Source of the DNA: Epiperipatus broadwayi
Taxonomy: Eukaryota > Onychophora > Udeonychophora > Euonychophora > Peripatidae
Reading direction: 5' to 3'
DNA length: 64,000 nt
Assembly (NCBI GenBank): GCA_028023455.1
Contig: JAQFVV010006470.1
Location: 1,025,800-1,089,799 of the forward strand
Positions 49,630 through 62,639 of this stretch are shown here, one piece after another; the stretch's first letter is position 1; each line of letters begins with the position of its first letter. The position numbers and the translations under genes are program-made. A model generated the notes under the pieces. The model searched no databases. It was not told the DNA's origin and worked only from the letters and a program-made list of their open reading frames with translations.

Positions 49630-50585
49630 TTTTTTCTAAACGCCATGCAGATAGTTTTAGTTTTAAAATAAAATTAAGTAAAAACATTGACCCAGAAAAC
49701 AAACTCAAATATTAGATTAAGACACAGTATGAACTCATCATATAAAAGGAGTAAGACCACAATGCTTCACATACAAAAAGTGAGTACACTTATCAATCAA
49801 CTGTAACGCAAAATCGGCCAACAAATCTAATAAAAATCAAATTCAACTTCAAAAAACAAACAAAAACTTCAATCCAACCAGATAAAACAGCAAAAAATTT
49901 GAAAAATGATACCTATCAAAGTATAGTAACATCGATATGCTTATAGCCATTACAGTTAAAAAAACGAATACATCAAATCAGAGATAAACAAGTGACAACA
50001 CATAATAAGTGTATAAATAATGAAAAAATAGTGCTACCAATAATTGAAGTTAGAAATAACACATCTGAAAGAATAATGAAAGAATTCTGCACAAACCCAC
50101 GACTAAGTACACCAATTAAACAAGAACAGAAAAAAGGCCACCCAGAAGGCCACCAATAGGATTAAGAATGTCAAAACAGAACAATATTACAATTCCACTT
50201 ACTCACAGCTAGACTATAAAAACCACACAAGAGATGAGGAATTACAACTAAATGATCAATATGCTCATGTTCAACCAGAAAACGATTCCCCAAGGACCTA
50301 TCACTTAACCACAAACATTACTTAAACATAATGAAATTAAAAATGAGAGCAATTAATGTAAGAGGCCTGAACTCAAACACAACATTCATAAACTTAAACA
50401 ATGTGTCAAAAACATGCAACCACACATACTTGGATTACTGGAAACAAAATTTTACACTGGATCAAAAATAAAACCAGCTAAATATCTAAGTAAAGAAGGA
50501 TTGTGTCCCTGTTCAAGAGATTCATCATCTCTCTCAGCAGGTATCGTATCCAAATCACCACAGAATGTTTTTTCACTACCTTTAA

Positions 50586-50711
<126 letters not shown>

Positions 50712-51635
50712 GGAATGAGATGATTAGCACTTGAATAATCAACAATCAACTGGTTCGATCACAATGTGTGACCAACTTATACAAAGTCTATATGTGATGA
50801 TAGATCTATCTATCAAGCCCCAAACATTGCTGGTGCCAGATATAATGAACAAACAATTTTAATCATATGCCACCCTAATATCCATCATACCAGTCACGTC
50901 AGTTGCTAATTCGATCTTTAGCGGTGTGTAGACCCACTACACATTGTGCATCCCCATTGGTTGACAGATACAATGGACGGAACGATTACAACTAATCCCA
51001 AACACCGCTAACACCAGATGTAATGGATGGTCAACTAACTTGCAGACTATACTACTATGCAGATGCAGCAATATGGTGTGGGGATAAATTAATAAGCTCT
51101 AATTTATTGCCCCTAATGAAACAATCTGCAGAGACGTAACAGGCTTAGAAGGAAAGAAAGTTGCATCCAACAATGTTCAGAATGTGGGTCATCTGATAAA
51201 GTGCTAATGAGAACCCGATGAAATGCTTAACCAATGATTGCATACCTTTTAATTGACTAACTTTATCCCCATTTAATAATACTAAATGCAATTTAGGTTA
51301 GTTCATCCACTTTCCCCCTTTTAAATTCCATTATTCCCTAATATTCAAGCCCAGAGAGAATATTGCTTTTAACTCCTTTAGCATGTATGACCAGATATAC
51401 ACAGAAACTCCTGCACCTATATATAGGTTACAACTAGCATTTATAATATCTGTTTTATTTTCAAGCTATTATATAATAAGAAAAATAGATGTGTGTGCAT
51501 GAATAATTATTTATAAACTGTAGAATGTCAGGACAACCCAATAAACCAGAGACCGGAACAATATAAAACTCTAAACATTTATTAACATTAATAAATATTA
51601 AATGTAACAACAATAGTAATGATAAAAATAATAAT

Positions 51636-51757
<122 letters not shown>

Positions 51758-51897
51758 CATCATATGTACATGGGTCACTCATTCTCTACAAATCATACTT
51801 ATATAGAAAAATCAACTTTAGTTATTTAAAAAAATTGAAATGCTGGCTAGCTAAATTATATATTTACAAATGTTAATCTATTTAACAAATTTCCCCA

Positions 51898-51899
<2 letters not shown>

Positions 51900-51945
<46 letters not shown>

Positions 51946-51959
51946 GGGTATCTGTCTCT

Positions 51960-51993
<34 letters not shown>

Positions 51994-51997
51994 AGAG
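51900..51997. repeat. Two (TA)n tracts with an inverted ATCTGTCTCTATCAT spacer
   Basis: TCTGTCTCTATCATATA before and TATATGATAGAGACAGA after the second TA run form a perfect inverted repeat. Not present in repeat E copy 4. Confidence 0.8.
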
Positions 51998-52109
51998 ACA
52001 GAACCCGGTTGATTAGTCAAAAATACTAGTAAATATACATACACCGTTAATCACAAAATAAAACATATAATATGTATTCTGTATGTGTTGTAAATTAACC
52101 TATATATAA

Positions 52110-55100
52110 ATTAAAAAAATCTTACCTCAATATTTATGTGGATGACCTGATGTGAAGCAGGTGGCTATACCTAAATTTTATTTATAATGAAAATATGAAA
52201 AATGTCAAAATAAATAATCCTTCCTTTTCTTCTTTGCTAATTTTAAAAGATGTGGCATCAGCATCAGAGTGTGAAAACACAATAGATAATATACTGTAAT
52301 TGTCAGAAAATGTGTGACTCGTAAACATAGTGCAGAATTCGACCACCATACAGAACAGCAGCACCATCGAGTAGCAAAGCCACCCGTGGTACTGAGTTCG
52401 AACATAGTTTATCGGTTCCACAATACAATCCACGAAACAACGCATCTGATGCGACATTAGTAAATATTTCCTTAGGCACGGTGGTCAGGGATATGCAAGA
52501 GACATGATTTTCTCGAATTAGCCAATAACCAAACTAATATTAATTAAACATTCATATTTACATAATCGAGGAAATATTATATAGAATGGGCATCGAATAA
52601 ATGAAACGTAACTGCAGACGTATAGTTTAAAATTATTTATTAATACATTTTAATAAAACAATCTAATAATATTTTATGGACTAACAGCTTCAGTAGCGGG
52701 ATTTGTGACATGAATATATTTTAAAGAGTACATTTATTTATTTAGACATTATTTTATATTGAGGATTTCAGTAGCGGTATTTCCGATACTGTAATGTTTA
52801 CAAAAGGAATACATTTATTTGAAAGCGTAATCTAGCTACCTAAAATTCTCGAGTAGGTATTTCTAATGCATGCTTGGAGGGATTTATACCTTTGCAATGA
52901 AAGAGTCTAAAGTATGGGTTATAAGAGTAACGGCAGACATACATTTATTTAATTAAAATACTTATTTATAACTAAGGGCCAACATTTATTTGAGAGTGAA
53001 TTACGAAGATAATGCAGAAGCGGAGTGATATATAGAATAATAAAATTAAGCAAAGGAACACATCGTACACTTTAGAAAGGCGATATGGAATGGCAGTATA
53101 TCGAAAGTGCAATGCCACGAATGGGTTTATAAGAATATCAGACTGGTCTCTGCCTCAGCCCGACGAAGTAAGGTGTCACATAAGCATAACCAGGGACAAG
53201 TGGTACGTGGCACAATTTGCCGGCTGGCTGCATGACATTGTCAAATCCTACGGGAGCACCCATTATGCCCGCTTGTGTAGGACGACTGGGGTTAATTTCA
53301 ACCCTGAAGAATCCGGAAATTTCACGGCGGAATGGGTCATCACGTCTCTAAAACGTAAAACATGTATACTGTATAAACGATTATGATAAGATTTAAGTAG
53401 ATTTCTGGCTCGGCCCCACATTATCAACATTTACTAAAGAATGTTGGCGACTCTCAAAGAAATGTAATTTTCTGGAATTATTCATGATGATTCACTAAAT
53501 ACAAAACATATATAAATTGGGAATAATAATAACTAATATGTCAGCCATTTGTGAAGTTGTAGACCCTGCATTACAATAAATGAAGCATTGAATGCGTGTT
53601 GATTTATAGGAAAGTTAAGTTATTAAAGAAAGTAAATATTAATGAAAATTTGACACGCATTCATTGTTTTAAGCGATCATAGATTTAAACTTTGAAAATT
53701 GAAATAATTTTGAGCATGCAATAATTAAATAATAACTATAGATAGAATGTAGATTTTAAAAATACGTACCCAAGTAAGATAGAATGAGGTAAGCTAGATT
53801 ATTAGATACATTTACACATTACATTAATTATTCAATTTTAGCTATACATATGGTAGTTTTTACATTTTATAATTTAGATAAGTATTATGAAGAAGAGCTA
53901 TAGCATATTATTAGAGTACTCTAGAGTTTGAACACAGACAGGTACATGTTTTAAAAGAAGTTTTCTTATTCCATGAGTTTAGCAGCAAAAAGTTCACGAG
54001 TGGCAATTCTTTCTTGTATTGAGATATTTCATTTAAATTCACAACAGCAGCAGCTTTTCATTTATTTAAGGCAGCAGATCTTCATGGTGAATTTATGACA
54101 GGCAATGGAAAGTTCAGCATCCGATAGGCCATCTCCCGATGGAGAATAATCTAGGTGCTTTACTCGGTCATACCTTGGCAGGAACAAATTATTTTTATAT
54201 TTTTGGAGACTCTCAGTGATCGAGAGCAAAGCTAAATTTTAAGTGAATGTCTCCAGCAAGTCTAAGATGGCCTCTTTTTTTTAATCTTGATCTTTCACGT
54301 TTTTGTTAAGATATTTTTAGGTTCTACTTAATCAGCCCTGAGGATAATCAATGCATTTTGTTGGTTTTTAATTAAAGAAAGGTGCCGTTCTATTGTTCAC
54401 ATTTTACGTTTACTAATTACATGTTGGGGAATTTTTCTTTAATTAATCTATTATCTATCACTGACCGATGCTTTTAAATTTAAAAAACAAAAAGGGAACA
54501 TAAGATTATTTTAACTTTTAATTAAATATTACATCACATATTTTTAGAATTATTATTAAACGAAATTTAAACAAAGCATTAAATACGAACTTTATAATCC
54601 AAAATAAATGATTAAAATTATACAAAATTATATAACTAAAAGAAATTTAATTATATTATTTTATCCCTATTTATTGCATTTAATTTGAGATCGAAATGTG
54701 TGCATGTTTATGCTAAATTCTACATATATTTATACATTTTTAATATTGTTACACACACAATTCAATATTAAAAAGTTTAAATTTGGGCGGGATAAACCGG
54801 TCAGTGAGAGACGACAGAAAAAGGTGAAACTTAAGATTCAAATACGAATCTTACTGTTTCAATACATAAATAAAAAAAAATAAATACACAAAAATTTACA
54901 TTATTGATTTTTTGATAAATAAATAAAAATTGTAATTAGAATAAAGTTTATAACAATCATAATAAAAGCAGTAGTAACTGATTGTTAAGCAAGTTGTTCT
55001 TCAAAGCAGTTTCATTTAATAAATCATTCTCCTTAGCAAGGATAGATAGGTACAATGGTGTCTCCTGTAGTTGTGTTTAATGGCAAACATGTTGAACCTC

Positions 55101-55170
55101 GTTTGATTCACCATAATGTATTCCAGTCCTTGTTTACTTTGGACTGAATGCATCTTCTTGTGTGTTTACA
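52110..55170. other. Unassigned stretch, GC-richer islands at ~52.3-52.5, 53.05-53.35 and 54.05-54.2 kb
   Basis: Unlike most of the window, several blocks here have near-balanced composition and CpG-containing words (GCACGGTGGTCAGGGATATG, CCGGCTGGCTGCATGACATT). A loosely repeated ACATTTATTT occurs every 70-200 bases between 52730 and 53000. Apart from the small ORF listed separately, nothing is identified. Confidence 0.4.
53090..53386 (+). CDS. Unrecognised 98-aa ORF, possible exon
   Basis: I do not recognise this protein. It has a non-repetitive, globular-looking composition: Trp at several positions, Cys pairs and charged residues, for example SDWSLPQPDEVRC, RDKWYVAQFAGWLHDIVKSY and TTGVNFNPEESGN. 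It lies in the most GC-balanced part of the window, so it is less likely to be a chance frame than the AT-rich ORFs. A stop precedes the ATG by about 18 bases. AACGTAAAAC near 53350 could be a splice donor after KRK, and GGCAG at the ATG an acceptor, so it may be an exon of 250-300 bases. It could also be a fragment of an unknown mobile element. Confidence 0.35.
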   Translation: MAVYRKCNATNGFIRISDWSLPQPDEVRCHISITRDKWYVAQFAGWLHDIVKSYGSTHYARLCRTTGVNFNPEESGNFTAEWVITSLKRKTCILYKRL

Positions 55171-55175
55171 ATAAA

Positions 55176-55246
<71 letters not shown>

Positions 55247-55365
55247 GCAGCTGGTAGGAAAATACCATGACCCACAATAGCATGTTTTGCTCTAGCCCAT
55301 TTTCATATTAAAGTACATTTTAATTATTTATAATCATATATTTTTTTATTAATAGTATTGAAGTG

Positions 55366-55409
<44 letters not shown>

Positions 55410-55410
55410 G
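55171..55410. repeat. (TA)n tracts
   Basis: TA runs at 55178-55243 and about 55372-55406. Confidence 0.95.
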
Positions 55411-55858
55411 AAAATTACTTCATTTTTCTTTCTTCTCCAATTTTTAGCAAATTTAATTCTCGTTATTGTTTTTTAAAAAGATTTTTTAAACAAATCAAAT
55501 TTACTCCAACTTTTTAAACACAATTTAATTATTTAAAAATTAATCAGTTATTCTTACTTTTTTTTACTTTCTGTCCCTTGAATTTGATAAACTTTTAGTT
55601 ACAGTATTCGATTTTTAAAATGTTTATAATTTAACTAAAAGAAAAACTAAAATTCCATTTTAGCTTTCGAAATTTTTAATTTTTATTTACTGTCTTTTGT
55701 TTTTATACATTTCATTTGCGTAGATTTTCAGGAAAGCTGATCTCCTTAACTGTCTATTGTTTAAATACATTTAGATTTATTATAAAAAAATATTAAAATA
55801 ATAAAATCAGTTTTATTTTCACACATACAAACCCACCTAATTAACCTCAAGTCATCCC
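55411..55858. other. AT-rich spacer
   Basis: No features. Confidence 0.5.
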
Positions 55859-55860
55859 AC

Positions 55861-55862
<2 letters not shown>

Positions 55863-55908
<46 letters not shown>

Positions 55909-55919
55909 TTTTAAATTTT

Positions 55920-55971
<52 letters not shown>

Positions 55972-55990
55972 AAAATTTAAAAAAAATATA
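55863..55990. repeat. Inverted repeat around (TA)n
   Basis: TTTTTTTTAAATTTTAAATT followed by GAATATATA at left, and TATTCAATTTAAAATTTAAA with more A at right, form arms of about 28 bases around a TA run. A further TA run lies at 55863-55905. Confidence 0.8.
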
Positions 55991-56835
55991 TACATTACAA
56001 TTTATTTAATCAAATAGTTTTATATAAATGTACATATTCAATATTACTTTCTAAAATATTGATCATATTTTATTTTATAAATATAATAATTTGTTGTGTA
56101 TTATATGTATATAGGCAATAATAATAACAAATAATAATATTCCCACTAATACTATAAATTCCAAATGGATTGGTTTCAATAAATATGCTTGATCTTTTTA
56201 GGAATGTGTGCATTGTAAGCTATCCTTTACAATCCCCTCTTCTTACAGGGTTAGAATTTTAATATATAATGAAAATTTTAACACTTACACAAGGTTTGCA
56301 TTTGAAGTTTGATGGGTTTTTTTCCAACAAATATAAGAAGGGTAGTGAAACCTTATTTTACTGTTTTCTACACTAAACTACACAAAATGCATTCTATTCT
56401 TCTCTACTCACTCTCATAAAATACTTTTTAAAGTGGGGTTCAAATGTAGGTGTTTTTTTTTAAAACTAAGGATGGTTATGTTTTGAGCACTCTAATAAAA
56501 TGTGTTTCTGTTTCAGATAGCACATATTTTTATTCTTGTTATCCTCTATCCTGCTCCTACTGAGTCTTATTTGATTTCATTTGAGGACTAACAGAAGATT
56601 GCAGCAACCATCACTTAATGTGGTTTAACTCTCTTAAATAAAGTTGCTCTAAAGTATCCTAATATCTGCGTTAGCATCCATTAGGGAATACTCTTATCAG
56701 AATTTTTAACCTAACTTTATAATATCTATTTTTTTTTACTTATCAGCATTAATCTCTCATTTTTTTTACACATCAGTTGAGTATGACAATTCTACAATTA
56801 CTAAGATTGTCCATAGTATGATTTCATAATTCAAG
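55991..56835. other. AT-rich stretch; possible 3' region of the gypsy element
   Basis: This lies just downstream of the integrase on the minus strand and might hold the 3' LTR, but I found no copy of it upstream of gag. Confidence 0.4.
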
Positions 56836-56839
56836 TATT

Positions 56840-57667
56840 ATACATGCCCCTAAATTGTCCTTCCATATCCAACCAAAATGCATTAGGACTTGATTGTTTA
56901 ACCATTGTGTAAGGTCCTTCATATAGATGGTAAAACTTACTGTACTTATTTTCAATTTGCTTACTAATATCAGGGATTTTTATTAAAACTATATCTCCTA
57001 CTTTAAAAGTATGAAGAGTTCCAGTCTTATTTTTTTTCCTTTTATTGGCCTTACTTACCCATCAAAGATATGCTTTCTGCACATATTCCTCCATACTACT
57101 TTGTTTATATCTAGTTATAGTTTGATATTTAGTGAACAACATGGGAATTGATTGATTAAAATGTAGTTCAATGGGTGTGAATCCAGTGGATTCATTCACA
57201 CTCCAATTGATATAATTAACTATCTGGTCTATCTGTCTTACCCACCCTCTATGCTCATCCCCTAGGTAAGTCCTGAACAAACGACCAAGCTACCACATTA
57301 CATGTTCGCAAGGGTTTGACTGTGGATTCCTAATGGATGTGAGCACATGCTTTATTTGTGATCTTTCCACCCATTTTTTCCATTATTTGGATAGGAAAGG
57401 AGTACCATGGTCTGTTAAAATGGTTTTGGGTTTTCCTATCCTTACAAATTGGAGGGTGTCTAATACCTAGATGGTATATCTAGTATTAGCTTGGAGTATT
57501 GGATAAGCAGAAACATATTTAGTAAAGAGATCATAAGTGACCACTAAATATTTTTGTTTATTAAATGGTGGTAACGGCCCATAATAATCGATCGCCTAGA
57601 TCTCATTTGGTCCTTTAGGTAATATTGATTTTGCATTATTATAATAATTTTGATTTACTGGCTTGGC
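56840..57667 (-). pseudogene. pol: gypsy integrase core and C-terminal domain, broken
   Basis: Minus-strand strings give the DDE core: IDYYGPLPPFNKQ, VVTYDLFTKYVSAYP (first Asp), ILTDHGTPFLS (second Asp), IRNPQSNPCEHVM (Glu). Stops follow ANTRYTI, PFLSK and EHVMW. 57062-57280 carries NYINWSVNESTGFTPIELHF. After a stop, 56850-57050 encodes a C-terminal domain with FKVGDIVLIKIPDISKQIEN, FYHLYEGPYTMVKQSSPNAF and GQFRGMYNT. Integrase inserts the cDNA; this copy cannot encode it intact. Confidence 0.8.
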
Positions 57668-58560
57668 TCAAAAGCATACTAGACAATTTTGAAGTGACCT
57701 TAATATGTCTTTATACATACCAGGCCAGCAAAACCAATTTCTCAAAGTATGCTCCGTTTTATAGGCACCGTAGTGTCCATATAAACAATGAATATATTTT
57801 ATGAGTGGGATATGCAATGTTTCTGATATTACTACTCTCCACTCATATGTAATATTATTTATTTTATATAGCAGGACCTCATTTTCTATATTATAAAAAT
57901 CAAGATCTTTTGGCACATTCAAAACTTTCTCTCCTTTCAAAGCTCTCATGATTAAGTTTATATTATTATCTTTAAGTTGCAATTCAGGCAGGTTTTCCAA
58001 ATCATTCTCTACATTACCATCAGTGATCATATTGAAATTGGGAATGTAGGCATTCTCTACCGATAAATGGCTCTCATCTGATCCACATGGGTTTCGACTT
58101 AGCACATCGGCTACAACATTCTCAGATCCCTTGCAATACTGCAAAGTGTAATTGAATTCCTGCAACAGCAAACTCCATCTAACTAGATGGCTGTTGGTCA
58201 GATAACTGTGGTTCAGGAATTCGAGGCTTTTGTGATCTGTGATCTCTAACACCTCTGATCTGAGAAGCATCTGTCAAAACTTTTGAAAGGCCCACACTAT
58301 TGCAAGTGCTTTCTTCTCTGTTACTGTATCATTTACTTCTGGACCTTACAGGAGTCGCCTGATAAAGTAGAGGACGCTAGGTTGGCCATCCTCCTGGATT
58401 TGGGAAAATATCAGCCCCAATCCAAAACCACTACTATCCATCTGGACTATAAATGGTTTACTAAAATCAGGGAAAGCTTACATAATTTGATCTAAAAACA
58501 CTGTTTTAATTTTCTCAAATGCACGATCCTGTTCCTCAGTCCATTTCCATCTCTCTTCTT
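57668..58560 (-). pseudogene. pol: gypsy RNase H and integrase zinc finger
   Basis: RNase H: LEITDHKSLEFL, VRWSLLLQEFNYTLQYCKGS and ENVVADVLSRNP in 58145-58270, with upstream parts in broken frame to about 58560. Integrase zinc finger: HCLYGHYGAYKTEHTL followed by LQNCLVC, giving H-x3-H and C-x2-C. Frame 57668-58270 is 200 codons open. Confidence 0.8.
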
Positions 58561-59640
58561 TCCTGATTAATTTTAATAATGGTTCCGTGTGGTCAGAGAA
58601 TTTTTGTTGGAAACGATGGTAAAAGTTACATAGCCCCAAAAATGATCGGATTTGTTTTTATTACTCGGTTTAGGGAAGCTTTGAATGGCACTGAACTTGT
58701 CTGGATGATGTCTTATCCCATCACAACCTAAGATATGACCAAAGAAGATAACCTGGTTTGAAACTAAGGTACTCTTCTTGAAGTTGATCTTGATGCCTTT
58801 CCAGAAGCACTCCTGGAAAAACATAGTCAGGTTTTGAAGATACTCTTCAACAGTGGTAGATGCGATAATCACATCATCCACATATATTGTAATGATCTGC
58901 TTCACCTCAGGAGATAAGGTCTGATCTAAACATCATATCAAACCAGCACCACTATTTATCAATCCAAATGGCATGCTATTAAATTGGTATGTAAATCCCT
59001 CATATCAGAAGGCAGTGCATTGGTGATCATTCGGATGGAGTTCGATCTGCCAATAACTAGAGGTTAGATCGAAAGTGGAAAACACCTTCTTGTTTCCAAA
59101 TTTCACGAACAATTCATGTATGGGCGGTGGAATATTTCTGTCAGGAACAGTAATTTTGTTTAGTTGTCTAGCTTCCAAACAAAATCTCATTGACCATCTT
59201 TCTACTTCACAGTTATGACTGGATTACAGTACGGTGAAGAGCATTTTGAAATGATCCCCCAATCTAGTATTTTGTTAATTTTTTGGTTACCTCTTGCCGA
59301 TACTGGTACGGAATAGGATATGATCTGGACTGAAATGGTTGGTCATGTACTAATCTTATTCTCTGCTGAAATCCTTCTATTACTCCTGGTATCTTCGAAA
59401 AAATCGGGTTAAATTTATGTATCACAGATCTTAATTTCAATGTCTTCTCGCTTCCAAGCAAGTTGGAATCTAGCAGCTTACTATCTATGAGTGCCTCCGG
59501 GATACTAGATATAACACAGACAACTTCAGGGAGGCTATATCTTGAAAGTAATGTCATCTCCAAGACCTCATCACTTATCTTAACCACTTTGTTAGAGAAA
59601 TCAATAATTGTCCAAATGTAGGAAGTCTGACCCAAGAATT
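58560..59640 (-). pseudogene. pol: gypsy reverse transcriptase, broken
   Basis: Pieces: 59264-59635 (pre-RT linker ending in HDQPFQSRSYPIPYQYRQEV), 59005-59190 (CLEARQLNKITVPDRNIPPP, STFDLTSSYWQIELHP with the first catalytic Asp), and 58573-58905 (ITIYVDDVIIAS with the YVDD pair, then FKKSTLVSNQVIFFGHIL). The catalytic residues are present, but at least three frame changes or stops separate them. Confidence 0.8.
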
Positions 59641-59845
59641 ACATCATGGATTAAAACATCAATATAAGGAACACATAATAGAGGACTGTTTGGCCAACTT
59701 TCATTTCCACCCAGATTTGTTTTTGTACAAGTTTGCCTTACTGCTATTAGCCATGGAAACATGAATAGATTTCAATGGTAAGGTATTAATTTTAGGATTT
59801 TTAATTAAAATTTCCTGGTAAAATTTATCAGGAGATAACGGAAAT

Positions 59846-60060
59846 CTAGCTACCAGAATCTAACAGTGCTTTAACTTGTAAACCCTCAAACAAAACCTCT
59901 ATCATGGGGCAGCTCTGCAAAGCATAGTCAGGTGCTTTGTCTTCCCATGAACACATCATATTAGTGATCTCTCGATCTGGGGATTGTTTCATGTTCCTCA
60001 GGGTATTTTCAGTCTCTTGAGGTGAGGAACATAACCGCAAGTACCCTTCAAGTTTAGTTT
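59846..60060 (-). pseudogene. gypsy protease start, -1 relative to gag
   Basis: A frame one base behind gag overlaps its last ~60 bases and encodes MIEVLFEGLQVKALLDSGS, the retropepsin N-terminal strand and catalytic D-S-G. It stops directly afterwards, so the rest of the protease is lost or shifted. A gag-pro overlap in the -1 frame is usual where -1 ribosomal frameshifting makes Gag-Pol. Confidence 0.7.
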
Positions 60061-62181
60061 CTGTTGAATTTTTGGTGTATAATTCCTACTCCCTGGTTTT
60101 GGGGATTTTTCGGGACTATGAAGAGGATTTATTCCTGTTTTGCTACTATTTGTACGGTTCCTTTTGGCTGACCAAGCATAGGGTGAATTACTTTTTATGG
60201 ACTTCCTTTTCCAATGGTTAGCATCATTATTTTTTCTTTTTTTATAAAAAATAGTATTAACAGTAGCCTCTTCTCTACTTTTTTCAGCTGCCCTAATTGA
60301 CAGGTTAGCACTGTTCATATCTATATTAATTAACAGTTCTGCCACCTGTTCTATGGTCCTAACATTGGTACATAATAGAGATTGTTCAATCCTGAGTGAT
60401 AAGTTTGTCTTTATTATACTGATAATTTGACTTTCACTCAGGCAGTAGGTATTTAACATCCTTAATTTCGTAACTTGATGGCAGAAAAACTTTGTCAAGG
60501 TTTCTCCTGGTGCTGCCCTAAATTTCTCTTGGAATAACTGATACAATAATGCCTCCTGCCTGTCCTTGTTCCAGAAATTCTTCACCAGCAGTATCTGATA
60601 TTCATCAAAGGTACATGGGGCCTGAAACAATGACTCCCAACACATCAGCACATCACCTTGCAGGTGTCTGTATGCAATTATAACTTTTTCACCCTCTGAC
60701 AAGTTTCTGTTTACAGAGAAATAAAGGTTCAGAGTCTGGGTATGATCAATGGGAGCTTCATTAGTAGATTCCTTGAATACTTTTAGTTTGACAAACTGGT
60801 TAATAGCATTTACTTGTGCAGGATGGCAAAGTGTCTTGTTGACTTCTGTAGTATTTACAGGTGGTGTCAGTGCATGATCATCATCGTGTGTTCTATAACT
60901 ATCTGAAATTAAATCTGCTAAACTAAAATTAGGAGGATAATCTTCTGCCTCAGACAGAATGTGATGTGGGACGAGAGTTTCTTCAGAAGGATCACTTATC
61001 TTCTGTGGGTCCTTAAGGGCCATCTCTAGGCGATGAGTCTTATTATCCCTTATTTTATTATTACTGTGCATCCTTACATCAATTTCATCATGTTTTCCTC
61101 CACTGGTCGGCATCTCTTGGTACAATTGAGACTCAATCATTACCAATCTCTGATTAAAGGCTTCACCCATTTTATCAATTTCATCTCTTATTTCACAAGC
61201 ACTTCCCACCAACTTTTCTATATTGGCTTTGTCTACTGTCATGTCCATCCCACCTTTGATTATTCTACTCTCAACTCGTTTAAGATGTTGATCAAAATCT
61301 ATTAGCATCTTCTTGCATGACACAACCTGATTATTTTGTGATATGGAAAGTTGTTCTATTCTCGATTAATTTCCCTGAAATTCATCTTGAACCTCGGTTA
61401 GGAATTTACCCTGTTCTTCACACACCTCATGTTTTAATGTTTCCTGACTCTTACATGCCTCATCACATTTTGCATTCAATTGTTCCATGAAACTGGATTT
61501 AAAATCATCTATTCGCTGTTGGCATTTTGTATTCTTTTCATCAATTTCATTCCTCATCTCTAACATTCCTTGCTTCAATTCATTATTGTCTATTTGAACA
61601 TTTCCTAATTTAAAGGAAAGTAGTCCCATATCTTCAGACAGCTTAATTTCAACATTATCAATTTTTGTTTCCATTTGTTCTTTTATATCATTCACATCTT
61701 TCTTCAATTCTTCTTTTATTTTATTTATATCAGCCTTGGTTGCCATATTTTCCATTTTACTATTCATACTATTCATATCACTCTTCATCTTCTCCATCTT
61801 GCTATTTAAATCAGTTTTCATATTCTCCATATTGGTTGACATATTCTCCATCTTGCTATTTATATCACTCTTCATCTCCATGACTGCTTGGATTAGTTGT
61901 GCCAATGTTGTAGGGTCTTGCATAGCCTGAATTACTCCTACTTTAGGCACTTGAGTAATCTCACTGGGAGAAATCATCTGAATTTGAGAAACTGTTTGAC
62001 TTTCTTCCTGAATTTGTGGGGATTGTTCCACTTCCAAAATAGACCCCCCATGTATCTGAATCATCACAGATTCTACATTATTACTGGTAGTATCATCTAC
62101 CATTTCACTGTCACTATTATCTTTCCCTATCTCCAACTTTGATTCCATATTACTTAATTCATTACCACTTTGGGTTATCAT
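59998..62181 (-). pseudogene. gag: gypsy gag, one in-frame stop
   Basis: A single frame of about 727 codons (748 if the ATG at 62244 is used) is interrupted by one TAA at 61366-61368; the two halves are in the same frame. The N-terminal half is a long heptad-rich coiled coil (repeated MENM, KMEKMKSDMNSMNSKMENMA, IKEELKKDVNDIKEQMETKI). The C-terminal half holds a capsid-like region (VIAYRHLQGDVLMCWESLF, LLVKNFWNKDRQEALLYQLF, FFCHQVTKLRMLNTYCLSES) and a basic tail. No CCHC knuckle is seen. ATG 62181 (MITQSGNELSNM) looks a better start than 62244, whose first residues are AT-rich-derived. Gag forms the particle that packages element RNA. Confidence 0.75.
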
Positions 62182-62250
62182 TAAATATTTATTTATTTGC
62201 AAACTATTTATTAAATATTTATTTATGAAACTATAAATAATCACATGCCA

Positions 62251-62635
62251 CAGTGCATCATGCCACTCCCAACCATTGCATTTATCTTTTACCTTTATTT
62301 TTTCTAGTTTTTAATATATTTACTTTTTAGCCTATGTCCTTTTACATGCCTAAGTTTACTATTTTATTATCATTTATTAATCACTTAACTATTTATCATC
62401 AGTCTGTTTATTTTCCAATCCTTTATATTTCCAATTTACCCTCAACACTTTAGATCTCTTATTGAAAATTGATTCAAGTATATGTAATCTATTTATTATC
62501 CCTATTACTATTATTTTTAATGAAAGTGCTAGTTGTTTGCCATGTGCATAAGTTCATATGGGTTTATGTTGATAGAAAAATATCAAATGAAATATGCTTC
62601 AACATTTTTTTTAAAAAAAAATTAAATGCCAGTCC
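62251..62635. other. Region upstream of gag
   Basis: On the minus strand this would be the leader with primer-binding site. ATGGTTGGGAGTGG (about 62278-62265) starts near TGG, as tRNA primer sites do, but I cannot confirm a tRNA match. Confidence 0.3.
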
Positions 62636-62639
62636 AATT

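Larger units (their letters stand above)
56840..62250 (-). mobile_element. Ty3/gypsy LTR retrotransposon internal region, decayed
   Basis: On the minus strand the order is gag, protease, reverse transcriptase, RNase H, integrase (zinc finger, DDE core, C-terminal domain). RT before integrase places it in Ty3/gypsy. gag is nearly open, with one stop. pol has about eight or more breaks. LTRs are not certain; repeat E copies are candidates. No envelope-type gene was recognised. Confidence 0.85.

Noticed and set aside
52182-52457. Hydrophobic 91-aa minus-strand ORF as an envelope-like gene of the gypsy element
   Set aside because: It is short, with no signal peptide, cleavage site or recognisable envelope motif; its position and composition do not support the call.
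61033-62142. Plus-strand ORFs antisense to gag (61033, 61665, 61736, 61897)
   Set aside because: They are shadows of the minus-strand gag frame with compositions dictated by it.
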